From Ancylostoma caninum (lineage: Eukaryota; Nematoda; Chromadorea; Rhabditida; Ancylostomatidae), in assembly GCA_037903475.1 (NCBI GenBank), contig JBAJFG010000475.1:1672685-1736684 (forward strand): DNA of 64,000 nucleotides, in the 5' to 3' direction. This document shows positions 50,171 to 63,820 of this stretch, piece by piece. Numbering within the stretch: the first letter of the stretch is position 1; every line of letters begins with the position of its first letter. Below the pieces are notes generated by a model. It did not search any database, was not told the DNA's origin, and saw only the letters and a list, made by a program, of their open reading frames with translations. A program made the position numbers and the translations under genes.

Positions 50171-51620
50171 AACTTCAAAATTTTCATGATCGAGTGTTCG
50201 AAGTCGAATATGTCGGATAAAATATTCGGTCAAATGTATAGATCCCATGATTGTTTGTGTACCTTTACCACAGTGAATGGAAAAAATTGAAAGTGGGAAA
50301 GGTAAGCATTATATCGGCTGTCGAAGTTTATACTGAAAAAAGTCGACAATTCTAAAATCAGTTGCCTAGTACTTCGGTAAAAATGAAGAGGTAGGGAAAG
50401 TAGTTCATTGCGATGAAGATAACAACCAGCGATCGAAACTAACGAGCCCATAGCAGCCAGCTCATGGCGTTTTTATCAAGATCTTTTCCATTTTTGAAAC
50501 AGCAACAAAAATATGGGAATTGGAGCTTCCGTCAGTTTTTCTTCAGACAGAAAGGAAACGAGGTAACTAGCCAGGTCAAAGCCCCTTCTTAATATGAAAT
50601 AACGAGATGATATTGAACATATTCATGGAAATCACTGATTGGAACCACTGAAATCTGTTCGAATCTTTATTATTATCGCTTTGGTTTGAACAAAAATGCA
50701 TCAAATTTACCTTTTAACTAGTTTTCATGAAACTCGTTTTTTAGTTTTTTTTGTACCGGTATTCTTCATCCATCTATTCAGCAGAAAATTTGCTTTCTCT
50801 GAGGCAAAGGATTACCTCCGACCTCTACCACCCCGATGAACTGGAGCAAGCTTTAAGTACTGCTATATTTGTGCAGTGTTGCTAGAGTAGCGATGTGATG
50901 AGGGTCTATTGACCTTATTTGTGTGTTCTGTCGGACGAGATCGGACAAGCGGACGACGCGTGTTTGTCTAGTCGCTACTTACACTACTTCACCGAGAGCT
51001 TAGCTGTTCTAATTCTCGTTCTGAGCTGACCGCCGACCGACCACAACAGCCCCCATTTATGGGCGGAACGGCTGCGGAACACACGAACACTGAGAGAGGG
51101 CGGCTCGAGACGAGAGATATTACTCCCGCTGTTTGTTTCTGTTTACCTCCTTAATTGGCAGGAAGTTTTAGGACATTGAAGATCTGCTGTAGTCTTCCCA
51201 TGTGGCGCAGAAAAAAAAAGAAAACACAACATAAATGAAGGACATGTAAACCCATGCACCCAACCAGACACAGTGGAACTATGTAATTGTTAGTTGCTTT
51301 TTAGTAACTGAAAATTCAAGGAAAAAAGGTAAAAGGTCAGGTGTATTTCTTTGAAATCGGTTTCCAAGTAAAGCGAACTATAGCAGCAATACCCTCTGAA
51401 GACGGTATTCTGTGATTCCTCTTTTGTAAAGGTAACCATCCGACCCGAAGAGGCGCAACGAATGAATCAGTAGTGGTAACGTCAGTGAAATTTAAGCAGG
51501 AACATTTCTGGTGCACATATAACTGTCTACACACATGCACGCATCTATTTATTATGTTGTTCAAAACAGACGCAAGAAACAATAAACATCAGTACAAATC
51601 AATAAGAGTCAATATTTTTA

Positions 51621-52537
51621 GGTTGGTGCATAATTAATGCGTTTTTTTGCGAATTCTTTTCTTGGCAAAAACTGAAGCTCATTGAATGGTTCTTTTCAAA
51701 AAAAAAACAATACAATGCTTTCCCTTTTTAAAGGTGCTATCGAGAACCGCATCCACATCCACCGTAATATGATCTATCATTTCGGGAAAAGCTGAGTTGC
51801 AGCACAGTCATTTCGCGATCTCAGCGAACCTTTCAAACATGGACCAATCAGCAAGGCTAATTTAAAAAGTTGTTCATATTCATAAGGTAAGAGCTTCACA
51901 GATGAAGAAAGAAGAGGTTGGCCATCAAATTCCAAGCACCGGGAGGTTCGAGCAGCCTGGAAGGAAGACGAAAGTTTGACAACGAGAATGCTGTACGAAC
52001 TCTTCAACATGGACCATTCGACCATGGTTTTTTCTTTTTTTTTCTTTTTTTTCTCTTTTTTTGTTTTTTTGAGGCTCAGAAAAGCATGGAGATTGGCTAC
52101 ATTGGTTCGTACAACTCTCATACGAAACAATGTTCAATTTTCACCGATTTTCAGTAGCAAAACGAGCAGGCTCCACTTCTGAAGAGTCTCGTCAATCGAA
52201 CTTCCTTCCCTTCCACGGCTGCCAGGAGTTCCTGGTCGTCAGAATTTGATCGTAGAGCTCTTCCTCATTCATCTGTAGGATTGTACCTTCCTACTTGGAC
52301 TATTTGAATATTTTTCGACTTGGCTTTGCTGATTTTTCTTCGGCCAGAATTTTGTTGAGATCGCGGAATGATTGCGCTGCATTCCAAGCTCTCTTGAAGT
52401 GGTACAGCATGAGATGGTGAATGCGGATACGATTTTCGGTAGCACCTTTACTCAATGAAAGAACAGGCGTTCAACAAGCTTTAGTTTTTAACGAGAAAAG
52501 GAGTCGCGAAAAAAGCCGCATTAATTATGCACCAACC
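51621..52537 (+). mobile_element. Degenerate mariner element with perfect 21-bp TIRs and TA flanks
   Basis: GGTTGGTGCATAATTAATGC plus G starts at 51621, and its exact inverted copy ends at 52537. TA occurs directly outside both ends (51619-51620 and 52538-52539), the mariner target duplication. The 917-bp body has broken plus-strand transposase pieces: SNSKHREVRAAWKEDES, LTTRMLYELFNMDHSTM (family HSTV block) and RKAWRLATLVRTTLI. A T-rich tract at 52028-52067 interrupts it. Length is short of the usual ~1.3 kb, so it is internally deleted and non-autonomous. Confidence 0.9.
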
Positions 52538-55500
52538 TAATGATATTCCTGTCAATGGTGCCACATCAAAGTGAAGTCGCCCTATATAGTATGACGCTGC
52601 CAACTAATTTGTCCTCGCAAAAATGCAAAGTAGAGTGAATGGCAGAATCCGAACGCTTCCAGTTATGCCACCATTTCATTTTCACTGTGCCATGCCCCGA
52701 ACGGTCCGGATTGTGGCCATTCATTCCCAACTTGCATTTTTATGCGGACAAATTAGATGGCAGCGTCATATATGTTGTTTGTGGGATGTCCCTAAGTAAG
52801 GCCAAATCACATGAAGGTAGCGAAGGAGCTAGAGCGGTATGCACCAGCTCGAAAAGTAAAAGCCCTGGTTCACATAGAAGCTCATATAGAATCTTGCTTA
52901 TGCTCCTTAGCAAACTCAAAAGATCATGGACGGATGGAGCATGAAAAGAACGACCTCATCATGGAGGTATGTACTGAATAATGAAGCGAAAGTGCCGGGG
53001 ATGGAGCCACCCCAGGAACCGCAAGATTTGATCTCATTGTTATGAGTTGTTCCTCTTCCCAAAATCATCAGTAGCCTGTATGGTTCATCTTCTGTTCACA
53101 ATGAAACTCTACTATCTGACTCCTCCTGTGCAGAAGAAAGGAGCTTATTCGATGGGGCCGAAAATGTGGTCTGAGAAGTTCCTCCTCACAGTTATGGACA
53201 GCAGCATGAGGTTTGCTGACCATTCTGAATAGTTCTTTCTTTTCCAAAATCTTTCCCCTGTCTTTCAATGTGTTCGCGGCTGCTCCTTTGTGGTAAAAGT
53301 CTGGGTCATGTTTGGAAATTTCAAAATCGGAGGCACGATTTTCCAGAAACGCCGTAGTATCAGATGCCCCGCGATGAATATCTGAGTCAAGACACAAATT
53401 CAGTCTATTTTCACTCGAGGCTTGACAAGCACATTAAACTCAGGCACAGTGTTACCCAGGTGCTAGCTAGGTCTTGAGGAGGAGAACAAAAACAATGTAG
53501 GCTTCTTATTAAGATGGTGACACAAACAGGTAATGTTAACTAAAGTTGTAGGGTCAGGTTACTGGCAAAGTGTGTATTGTGTGCAGTTACGTATATATCT
53601 CCTGTTCAATAAACATGGTAATCTCGTTTGCTCTCCGAAATTGTGAACTCACGGCTTTCTGTCAACGTTTCAGAATTACATATTATATCATATTTCATAT
53701 CACCAAAACATGAGCGTTCATTTCCAGCGATCCTAATCAGGGGGCTGTGTCAGAGCAATTAATTAAAATACTGAATTACTGGTGAAAGCAGGAAAGTTGA
53801 AGGGTGGGGTGTCGGATGATTGGATAGCGGACAGTCTGTCAGATATAAGCATGTCCACACTTTCTCGAAATCCCCAGTTTGAGGAAAATTTTCTGGAACT
53901 CTCGCGAATTCTGCGGAACCCAGAAAATTTCGCAGTTTCCATTGCTGGTATAGTGGTGCTTCGAGTTCCTCCTAACTGTGACTCCTGGGATGTTACCCAA
54001 AAGCATCGTTCCTCCCAGAAATGTTTATTTTACCTAACTACGGTGTGATCAGGCAGAGCGATTCCAGATGCGGCATAAATTTCCGAACATGAGTGCAATT
54101 GTTGCGTGTATTTGTGGCCTCCAACTTTGCAGGGCATGTCTGAAGCTAAGACTGTGTTTATTACTTTCTTCCAATGGCATGGGAAAACAAAATGGTGGAA
54201 GGTGGTGGAAAATAAATGATGCTGGCTTATATAATAAGTTGCTCTGGTGATGATGAAGTACAGGACGTCTCAACAGTCCAAGGGTTTCTTTCTCCAAAAC
54301 AGGAAGCAGAGGAAGAGCTTCTCGTCCTGCATTTCTCATCAAGCTTTCCACCTGGATATACCTTCCTTTTTTGAGCTCGCCTTCATTTTAATTTTCGTTT
54401 ATAGTTCCTTTACGAATATGGTTTTGATTGAGCCGGCTTTCGATTTCTATACAAGTGGAGACTTCATCGATTTTCGATATATTTATATATTTACTCATTC
54501 TCTTGTTTATTTGTTACTTATTCTTTGACTTCAATGCATACAATATGTGTCGAAAAAAAAACTAAAAGCAAGTACTTGAAATGCGCCTTCTTGGAAAGGA
54601 ATAACAAGGAATTCCTCTGCAACCAAAATTAAGCTCATGACACTGACCCCACTAAAAGCCAAATGGAATCTCGTTCACTAAAAATGTGGGGCTTTAGCCG
54701 ACTCGTGTCATGAATTAAAGGGCATCAGCCATGAAACGGCATTCCTTTCTGTCAGACGCTGGATGGAGGTGGACTGCGTCATCCTCGTCCACGTCACACC
54801 GCAAACTGACAGCGGCACTCGAGCCAGTGCAATAGGATAAACATATTCCAGAGTCACCCCTGACAAAAACATTGTTCAGCGCACTTATGTGTTAAATCCG
54901 AGAAGGTTGTGTGTTCTGCAGCTTTTTAAAGCTCATTTTATCCAAAATTAGTAAACTTTTGAATAAGCAGACCTAAGCATTGGCAAAACATACTAAAATC
55001 ACATTGGCTTTACTTAAACCGAGCTCAAGCAAGCTTACGTTAGAGCACTCTTGGTAAAATTTGCCACCGAGACCCAAATCCTTGTTAAAATGTTGGATGT
55101 AAGACGAGGATTTAACTTACTCGCTTGTCCCAGAACTTACAAATTCTCAGTTCTCGAAACTAGTAACTAAGAAGCTTCATACGGCAATGTCTTCAGGGAT
55201 AGTTATGCTAAACTTCGATCATTTGCAACGATGATATGTACACAAAAGCACAAATTGTGTCCTTTCATTCTTTCATAAGCCCTAATTTGCCGTGGAGCTA
55301 GAATGACTTCAATTCTTAGCGCATTCTGCCCGAACCTCTGAAAACCCGGTGTATTTTCTGTTTCCGACTTTTGACATTGCCCAAAATTTTGGGATCATTG
55401 GCGGTTCTAAGGAGAGAGTTTTCTGGATCACGTGGTGAGGAATTGACAGCCATGTTGAAAATGAAGGCTCGGATGGTGAGGTGACCTTCAAATACTTTTC

Positions 55501-58500
55501 TCGTCACGCTGTGGTATGCAAAGACCATGGTTCCCTCATTCTCAACTGATACCCCACTTATTGAATAACACATTTAAGGCTTCAGTGGATTGGACCCACT
55601 CGCACGCGCCGCATATCTACATCTTAAATTCTGACTGTCTGTGTGTCCGCATATTCCACCGATATCGTCGTACCCATTCTTATCAATCACTTGGTGTGGC
55701 AGGTCAAGTAATCATTGTTTTTTTTTGTAAAAGAATTCGTTTGCTTTGTAAGTCTGACCACCAGCTTTCAGAAACTTCGGTTTTCTATTGCTTCTATTTG
55801 TACCTTCAGCTTCCAGGACTCGAAGTAAAACCTCCGTTTTCTTGAAAGAAAATTTATTTGAATTGCTTATCTACATCACTGAAAGCTCTGGGTCTTTGGA
55901 GCCTATCTTAATGGGGTGAAATGTGCAAAGATGCTAAGGTTTGAGATAATGGTACGATACTCAGATACTGTATTTGGGAGCGAATAACGTACTAGAATAG
56001 GGAGTCATATTCGCATTCGATTTCGAATAAGTCATATATTTGGAGAAGGCAGCTTTACTTTTTCGTAGGAATGACGGGAGTTGCAGCAGGACTCATTTTC
56101 AATCGATCAAATCTTCGAATTTTGTTTATGATCCAAAGTTCATCCGGATTTTAATTCGCATGCGTTATCTTGTCTCAAGAACACCAAATACGGTGAGTGA
56201 CCCGCGCTTTCTGCAACTCCTCACTCTTAGCGACATCCGCTCGGGTGGCGATTTTTGGGGTTTGCGGAACACGGCGAGATGTCACGCGATGCTCTGATCT
56301 GTCCTAAATAAGCAGTTTGTCCGCGTTGGATCGTGTGTGGATAAGAGTGCTCGCGCTGTTGTCTCGACTGATTACACGAGCCCTCACGCACCCGGTGATA
56401 CGTCCCTGCAATCACTGCGTCTGGATCAGAGCCAACGACTTTTTGCGAAGTGACATTCCTCGAGGTTCGCGCCCTACTCAATTCTCGTAAGCTGTGGAAT
56501 ACGCTGCCCTCATCAGGTCCTGTCTTCTACGACATAATCAGGTATAAAAACGTTCAGTAATAAAGACGGTTCAGTGTTAATATGAGCGGAAGTTCTGGGT
56601 GGTTAACTGAAATAAAATCAAACTAGAAATAATGAAAATTCATAAAAATAAATAAAAAATAAGGTAGTAGTGCCAAACAAAACTAAAATACAAATGAAAT
56701 AAACCATGCTGAAGCGCTACCTCATAAGAACAGAATGCACCCAATTCCTGAAAGGGTGCGTTGAATATCCTATTTTGTGAAAACTCGAGATTTTTTTCTG
56801 GATCTTCTTCTTGGGTATGTTTGATTCAGATTGGGTTGAAATAGGCGAAACTGATGTCATTCACATCGAACCTATCTACACAGCACCGTTCTGTTTTTGA
56901 CGTATTCTTTACGACGTTGCTTTTCTCTTTGCTACAAGGGATTTAGATAAAAACTCTCTATGTTGGTGAGTTTGGTCTTACCTTAGAAAGCAGAGATGTT
57001 TTACAACTTTTGGTTGATCTGCGCCTGGATTCATCATTGAGATTACCCAGGGTTAATGGTGTTGACGCCTGCATTAACGATGGGTAAATTTCGTAGGTGG
57101 GGCTTAAGCCGTCTACCCTAGGTGGACCCTACTATGTACGCAGCCAGTGATGCTTGTCCTACAATAACAGTACTGCTACACGCTCGAGGAGAGGATAAAC
57201 GTTATGATACCCGGCTAGGTGATGCTTCCACACCTTAAGAGAAAAGCGTATTCCATTAGGCGATCCACTGATCCAAAGCAGGCGAATTTTTGACCAAAAA
57301 CTAATACACTCTGCACACTAGTTCCGTTTAAACAATCGGGAGAACAATCTGTGAGGAAATAGTGAAGCATATCAATTTGTTCCTGTAAACTGCAAACGTT
57401 CTGTACTTTGCAACAGCGGGATGGCTGCAAGGTCCACGGAAGCATCCAGCTGCAGGCCGGCATTATTTGCTTGTAAACGATGAGACGTTTGTCATGTTCC
57501 CACAATCATTTCCGGAAAGTCTTCCTTGTTTTTTCTTTTGTCGATTCTTTTAATTTTGAGCGGAATTCACTGCCCTGTAGCAAAAGCCGATTCCATCGCC
57601 AATGCGATCACTAAGCCTCTTCCCACCTTTCGAACTCTTGTTTTAGACTTCAGGCAGGTCCCCTTTTCGCGGATAGATGAACTCCTGTACAGAAACTGTT
57701 CTTCGTCTATATTTTATATTTTGTTAAGAGAATAAGAGCTTCACTATCGCTTGAAGTTCTTCAATCAGGAGGATCATTTTCAGACACCAATTTAGCCCGC
57801 AGCAAAGCTTGAAATTTAGAACAGCCAGTTTCAGTGAGGTTTCCGCAACGATGAAGTAAATCCGATCGTCTCGATTCGACACTGAAGGCGAACGAACGCC
57901 ATCTGAGAAGAGCAGCGATCGATTGTAGCGTGTGAATCGAGCGATGTGTGCCGTCATAGCCATAAAACGTCTCCATCGAGCTGCTACCGAAGCTGATAAC
58001 ACTTCGCGGAATTCGTCGGCCACTGCTACGCCACCACGCTTATCATCGGCTACTCTTATCGTCCTCCTTCTTCTGGCTATGTTTCTGAAAAACCGCTGAG
58101 TATTCTGGCAGATTTTGAACTTGCATCGGCAGGCGTTGGTGATCAGTTTGGGTACAACGAGGCGAAGTGCACAGATCAGTTCTACGGATCCAAAATGGTT
58201 AGTGAGGAGTTAGTTCGCGTTCTAGATCGGTGTATGAGGTGTCTTCAGAAATTCCCTCTTTAACGAATTCTTATGCGTTTCTCATTCAGCAGACAGTGAA
58301 AGTCAGAGAGCATTTCATTGCTGATTAAGCAGGTCTGGTTTTTGTAGATTATCCAGCTTAGGCCTTTTCCCGGGATCCGCTCAAACACCAACAACACAAC
58401 TCCTCATTTGAAAATCCTATTCGTCATCAAAGCGTAGTTACTTAGCCGAGGAATGTGAATATCTTCTTAGGCTGCGGAATGCCCAAAACGTCCATATTTG

Positions 58501-59915
58501 AGGGGGATTATCCAGACCTCGTGCGAACGTCGTCCATATCTTCGACAGCCTGTCTAAAACTGCACAATTTTGGGGCGGCTACAGATCCTCTCTTCAGCTT
58601 GAAAATGTCTTTGGCAAATATCTTTCAGCATAGCACATCTTGTAGGCTTAATTTGCCCGTACTGGGAAATTAGCAGTTCTTCCCATTCTTCCCTGACTCA
58701 AAATTGTCGGATTAGTCCTTGATGAAATAGGGCGTAGGGTGTATTCGTGTGAATTTCCATATTATATTCAGAAGGAAAAGGATACAAGATTCTTTTCATA
58801 TTGTTCTGAGAAGAGATTTAGTAGGACAGGTTACTTGTCAAGTACCTCAATTCACGCTAGCGAGAAGGGAATTCCTCTAGATATACGCCAAAATATATCG
58901 ATCGAGGACCTGGTCCACAGACCACAAAATAATTAAAGTATCTACCTAGTTACGAGGATTTTCTACAGCAGTGCGATCGCAGCCTTCGTCGTGAGAAATT
59001 TCTCTTCGAAATAAGAGCCTAGCATATAAAAAATCTGGAATTTCTTCCTGGACTTTCCTTTGAAACCTAGATTGCCACTTCGTCCATATCCGGACAAATG
59101 CACTATTTTCTAGCTTTTCCAAGTGCTCCAAAACACTAGCAGCAGTTCAGTTATAGATTCTTGCCCTACCGTATCGCCAGTGGTGATTGTTTGCATATTT
59201 CTATGAGGGCGGGTCGTGGGATGGTCACATCGTAACATCCTCTTCTGTGTGTGTGTGTGCTTACGCCGTGAGTGGCTCATAGACCCCGACGGCATCTCCT
59301 AGCTGGGCCCTATCACGCCATGCAAAGATTCTGCTCTTCCATAGTCTTCAAGGCCTGCTTCTGCTAGTGAGAATCTGCCCTGACGTTGTGGATCACGAGA
59401 CTGCATCCAACAGATTGCGACAGCAAAGTGGCCGCACTATTGACATAAACTCAGATCCTTCCACGTTCACTCTGACAGACTCGCGTCTTACCTGAACAAT
59501 ATTAGAAGCTACGTTCTGTCTAATACTGTCAGGTAATGATGCTAGTCATGAGGTAATTTCCACCGCTCCAATTAAGGCAATAATCTTTAATACTTGCTAT
59601 TCGAGTTTGTGCTTTTTGTCAGGATTCAGCTCAATCATAGGACTCCTCATCGCAGACCAGACTCGAAAATATTCTTTATTTTCTTGTAGCAGTAATATAT
59701 TGTCATTAATTCCAAACCTTTCCCAGTCAGTATAATAACTTTCCAAACTCCTCTAACATATTCGAGGCAGGGTTTTCCTAGACCATCTTGCCAATGCCAC
59801 TAAGACAATGCACGGCACATATCTCTGATGTTCAGCATATGCACCCAGCGTTTCCGAAATATTAGGGTGATAACAAAGCCTTGAGCCGTTTAAGACTTTT
59901 TTCTGCTTCATTTTA

Positions 59916-60540
59916 TTACTCAGCATACAATGGAATTCGCTCAACAATATAATAACCATAGTTAATCAGTGCATTATCCCACCTAATGCACAGGTTCACG
60001 ATCTCCTCCCAGAACTGGAAAAGGTACGAGCGAAAGAAACCACTAACCGCCCTTTCAACATCGTCAACTTTGGTGAATTTTTTCTTGACTTGGAATGCCT
60101 TGAAGTGTGCCTTGAAGTGTAAGTCGTCGGAAGGGGCAACGTCAGCCGAATAGGTTGGGTGGACAATGATCCAGCCCAGCTCCTCCAATTTTTCACTGGT
60201 CTGTTTAGCTATATGGGGCCTAGCGTCATCATGGCGTAGGTGTACAAGAAACTCGTCTCGACCGTTTATCTCGAACAGCATCCTCGACTTTCTGAAGCTG
60301 ATTGGCGTCAGTGTTACTGTGTGCGTTTGCGGGAGCAGCTCGTAATACAACGTTCCTCTCGAATTCCAGAATTAGCAAAGGAAACACTTTCTTGAGTGGG
60401 GGTGCGATTTGTCGAGTCTTTTTCTCGACGGAGCCATATGGCACGATGAGTCTTAGATTCGTAGAAGACCCAACTCTCATCTCCACTCATCAGGTATTCC
60501 AGAAACTCCTTTCGTTGTGGGCAGAGCAGGAAAACTGATT
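59916..60540 (-). pseudogene. mariner-family transposase remnant
   Basis: Minus strand, in two frames: SGDESWVFYESKTHRAIW (family GDEKW.YDN...W), then LYYELLPQTHTVT (family IHYELLPPGQTI), LRHDDARPHIAKQTSEKLEE (HDNARPH with the second catalytic Asp), LGWIIVHPTYSADVAPSDDL (HPPYSPDLAPSDYHLF, third Asp) and FWEEIVNLCIRWDNAL. The core keeps recognisable D positions but has frameshifts near 60340-60400. Different in sequence from the other mariner copies here. Confidence 0.85.
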
Positions 60541-61677
60541 ACGGGTCGGAGGACCTCTTGTGGTCTTGACGTCGTAATTAAAGTTAGGGAAGGCAATTCG
60601 CTACATATGTCTATTATGGCGAAGCCCCGAGTTTGTCTACAACTCCCACACGGTAGATCACGGGTACCGATCAGTAATCAAAAGTTCTGGAACTTTCAAA
60701 GAAATCGGCTCAAGACTTTCTTACCACCCTAATATATAGAATTTTGCACTACTGTGCTTTTCCTAACGTTCAGCACTAATTAATTTGTGCTGATTATTTA
60801 TTGTTCGCGGTGGGAAAATTTGTATGCACGAGCTGAATGAAATCACGAAGATTGATTCCGTATGATGTGACAAAAGAGCACTGCAACAATAGCAATGCAA
60901 GCAGTAACACTTCAGTTTGCAAAAAATAAACACGAATATGGAATGAAAACGAGAGGGAATATCAAGGTTGCAGAGATGTTGAGAGCTGTCTCGATAGTTG
61001 AACTGTGTTTATTTAGTGATACTTACAAGGGAAGTGGACGCACTTCACTCCTCATCCAAGACGACACAAATGGTTAGAGAGCCTGTGCAAAATGGTGTTG
61101 CAGGCTGTGCCTGAAGAAGCTTAGGAAAAAATGCAAAGTGAACTCATTTTCAAATCTTCGACATGTGTTTCTGGCTCCAGCTGGAATGAAAGGTGCAGTA
61201 ATAGCATTCATAGCAAATTACTGAGATGAGATGTGCCTGATTTGAATCACACTTCCTCTCCCACATAGGTAGACATAAAAATTTCACACAAAATTGGGAA
61301 AAGCCGTTAAAATTGAAGAATCACTTCTCAAATCCGGTTCAACAGACTCTGTACCCAGGTTAAGCAACAGAAACGAAGCACCCGCAGAGCTCTAACACAT
61401 ACTCTAATTTGGTTTGCTTCTCCTAGGGCTAAGAAATGGAAAAATTCTTTCGTCCAACATCGTGAGTGTGCCATATATTTGGTCGCTACTGTAGGTCTCG
61501 TCATCAGCGGTTCGGCAATTCGTAACCAGATGTATACTTTCAAATGCAGTTTTTGATGCTGATCACGAATCCGTTGTCCATATCTGCTGCGGTGCCCCCT
61601 GTGCAGAGTTACAGCATTCTTTCAACAGAACTGTTGAGCGCGGCACATATCAAAAGATTCAAGCTGTCTGATTCAAG

Positions 61678-61790
61678 TGAGGCGTGGCGCCGTGGTGAGC
61701 GACTCGTTCTATAGGCGGATGCCCATGGTTCATTCCCAGGTGCATGAAGCATTTTCGCATTTTTTTCATTCAATGTTTTTTTTTAATCAA
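61678..61790 (+). mobile_element. tRNA-like SINE candidate, copy 1
   Basis: GCCGTGGTGAGCGACTCG resembles a Pol III A box region and CCCATGGTTCATTCCCAGG a B box, about 35 bp apart. They are followed by GCATTTTCGCATTTTTTTCA. The same head and GCATTTT..CATTCAA tail occur on the other strand at 62600-62395. The cloverleaf is too degenerate for a functional tRNA. Confidence 0.45.
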
Positions 61791-62394
61791 TTCTAGTACT
61801 GCCGTATCATGTTTTCACCTGCAATTTGCAACTTTAAGCGTTGAAAACATTTAGAAAGGCTCTTATTATTTCTTTATGTAAAAAGGAATGAATTCCAACA
61901 TTTCGTGCACTCATGAGGAAAGATTACACAAAGTGTTTGAAAATAGCATTTTTGAACAGCAAACAAAGAGGAGTTTATTCCTCTTGCTCCCAGCACCCAA
62001 CCAAATCTGGTGTGAAACCAAACTGATCTTGCAGATGCCAACGTAGACATCTGCGTTTCCTACCAAACGTGTGCAAAAACTTCTGTATTTCACCTTCTAG
62101 CAGAATCCATGCGCGGATGCTCCTTCATGTGGTGAAAAAATTGAGCGAAAAAAGATCGCGCAGTTAAAATACAAGGTAAAGTTATACTATTAGTACAACT
62201 TTTGTCTTTATTTTTAATGAGTTGTTTTTTGATTAAAGAAAATTCTCCCATATTGCTCCATATAAAAATATCAAGGTGGTTTTGCAACTTGATAAGAGGT
62301 CTAATAATAAAGATATTGGTAAGTTATAGTTTTTATTTGGTTTATGGTCAGGTATAATTGCAACGACTTTATCATTATTTATTCAAACTGCTCT

Positions 62395-62600
62395 TAGAAC
62401 TCTTGAACACCAGCTTGTAGGTGAACGGGATGACGTAGCAGTATTTGAAATGTCTTTCAAAGAATTGTAGCGTTGAATGAGAAAATGCACAACTATCGCT
62501 CGCACGAGGATGTGAACCCTTGACCAGCCATCTGAAGAGCGAGACACTTATCGTTACACCACAGACCACATGCTGGTTGCGTCCAAATCGTCCTTTATGT
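62395..62600 (-). mobile_element. tRNA-like SINE candidate, copy 2
   Basis: On the minus strand: TCTGTGGTGTAACGATAAGT (A-box-like), CTCGCTCTTCAGATGG, GTCAAGGGTTCACATCCTCG (B-box-like), then GCATTTTCTCATTCAACGC and an AT-rich tail. T-stem pairing is poor, arguing against a real tRNA gene. Confidence 0.45.
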
Positions 62601-62934
62601 AGCCCTTTTCCATTAGATAATTGGACTTTTTCCATATTGAGTAACATTTTGCCTCCTTTTCACCTACTATGTACTTTTCCTCCCTCCGTGGAATATCTTC
62701 AGCTAACATTTCTAGTAATTGGAGATCATACCCGTTGTGCTCCAAACCAAAATAAAGGAAACAAATCGCTTTGACTCTACACAAGGAACCCAGCAGCAGA
62801 TATGCGACACAGATTTGAAATCAGCGTCAGATCTGCATATGCTAATACACATGACGTCACGTTACCACCATGTTACCGCGTACCATGTTAATTTGACTTT
62901 TTCTAACTTTTTAACCGAGCTCCCAGTTGCAGGC

Positions 62935-63130
62935 ATTGTCGATCGTTGAGCACTTCTCCAAGTCTATATAGAAAGCCTCGATTTCGTCTTCGTTGTAGCT
63001 GGATTTTAGAGCGTAGGCGAGTAAGATTGTCAACGATGTTTTCTGGCTTGCATCATCAGAACCTCGATGAAAGTCTCCGATGCAAGCGTGCGTTCGTTCA
63101 AGGTACAGATCGCGAGCATAGTCCTTCTAG
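62935..63130 (-). pseudogene. Possible RTE-type endonuclease fragment
   Basis: Minus-strand frame gives SYNEDEIEAFYIDLEKCSTI, close to the S.DE.EIE.FY.DLEK stretch I recall from the APE endonuclease of RTE-class retrotransposons in nematodes. The expected GDFNAKIG that follows is not clear (NACNWELG). A short relic, tentatively assigned. Confidence 0.45.
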
Positions 63131-63820
63131 TTCCAGGTAACCTAGAATAGCTTTTCAATTGAGAGAATGCGTGGAAAAGAGAAATAACAATGAAGATCTG
63201 GGTAGGAAGTAACGAAGTTACGTGGCAAATACGACCGATAAGTCAATCAGTGTGCTACGTCATTAGATGAGTTTTGCTAGAGAATTTCCGGATATCAGGG
63301 TGGTTATGTGCTCCTGCGTTTTTGATGCGGAGATTAGAAAGAACTTTTCTCTTTGCGTGCCCGTACTTGCAGATCTCCTTCCACTGCTGTTTTTCTAAGA
63401 GCCCTTGTGCTGAAATTTTGGAAGGCTTCTATCTGCTGCAGAATTTCCGGCAGTTTGTCTGCGTATGTTATGCGGATGCGAAAGCATAAAGATGCTGTGG
63501 AAATATGAGAGCATGCTCATCTTTTGTGTGCAATACATAGTACATGTATATCTATATACAACTCACGAACTTTTTCAAAAATCTGGACAGCGCGCGTGGG
63601 CGCCAAATTCAAAAGATAGAAGTGCATCTGTGAGCAAGGTGATGAAGAAGGGGCCTTGGAAACATGGGACACCATCCGAATAGGGGGGAGGGCCTAGGAC
63701 ACTGTTCATCGGATAGTATCGATCCGGGTATCGATTTAGCCAGACCAGGCGGTTCAAATCACATATGCTTTGAAAACTCAAGCGGGGACCAAGATATTGG
63801 CGGCACTTACTATTCCTTCT

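Noticed and set aside
61678..62600. Functional tRNA genes
   Set aside because: A/B-box-like motifs are present, but T-stem and acceptor pairing fail in both units.
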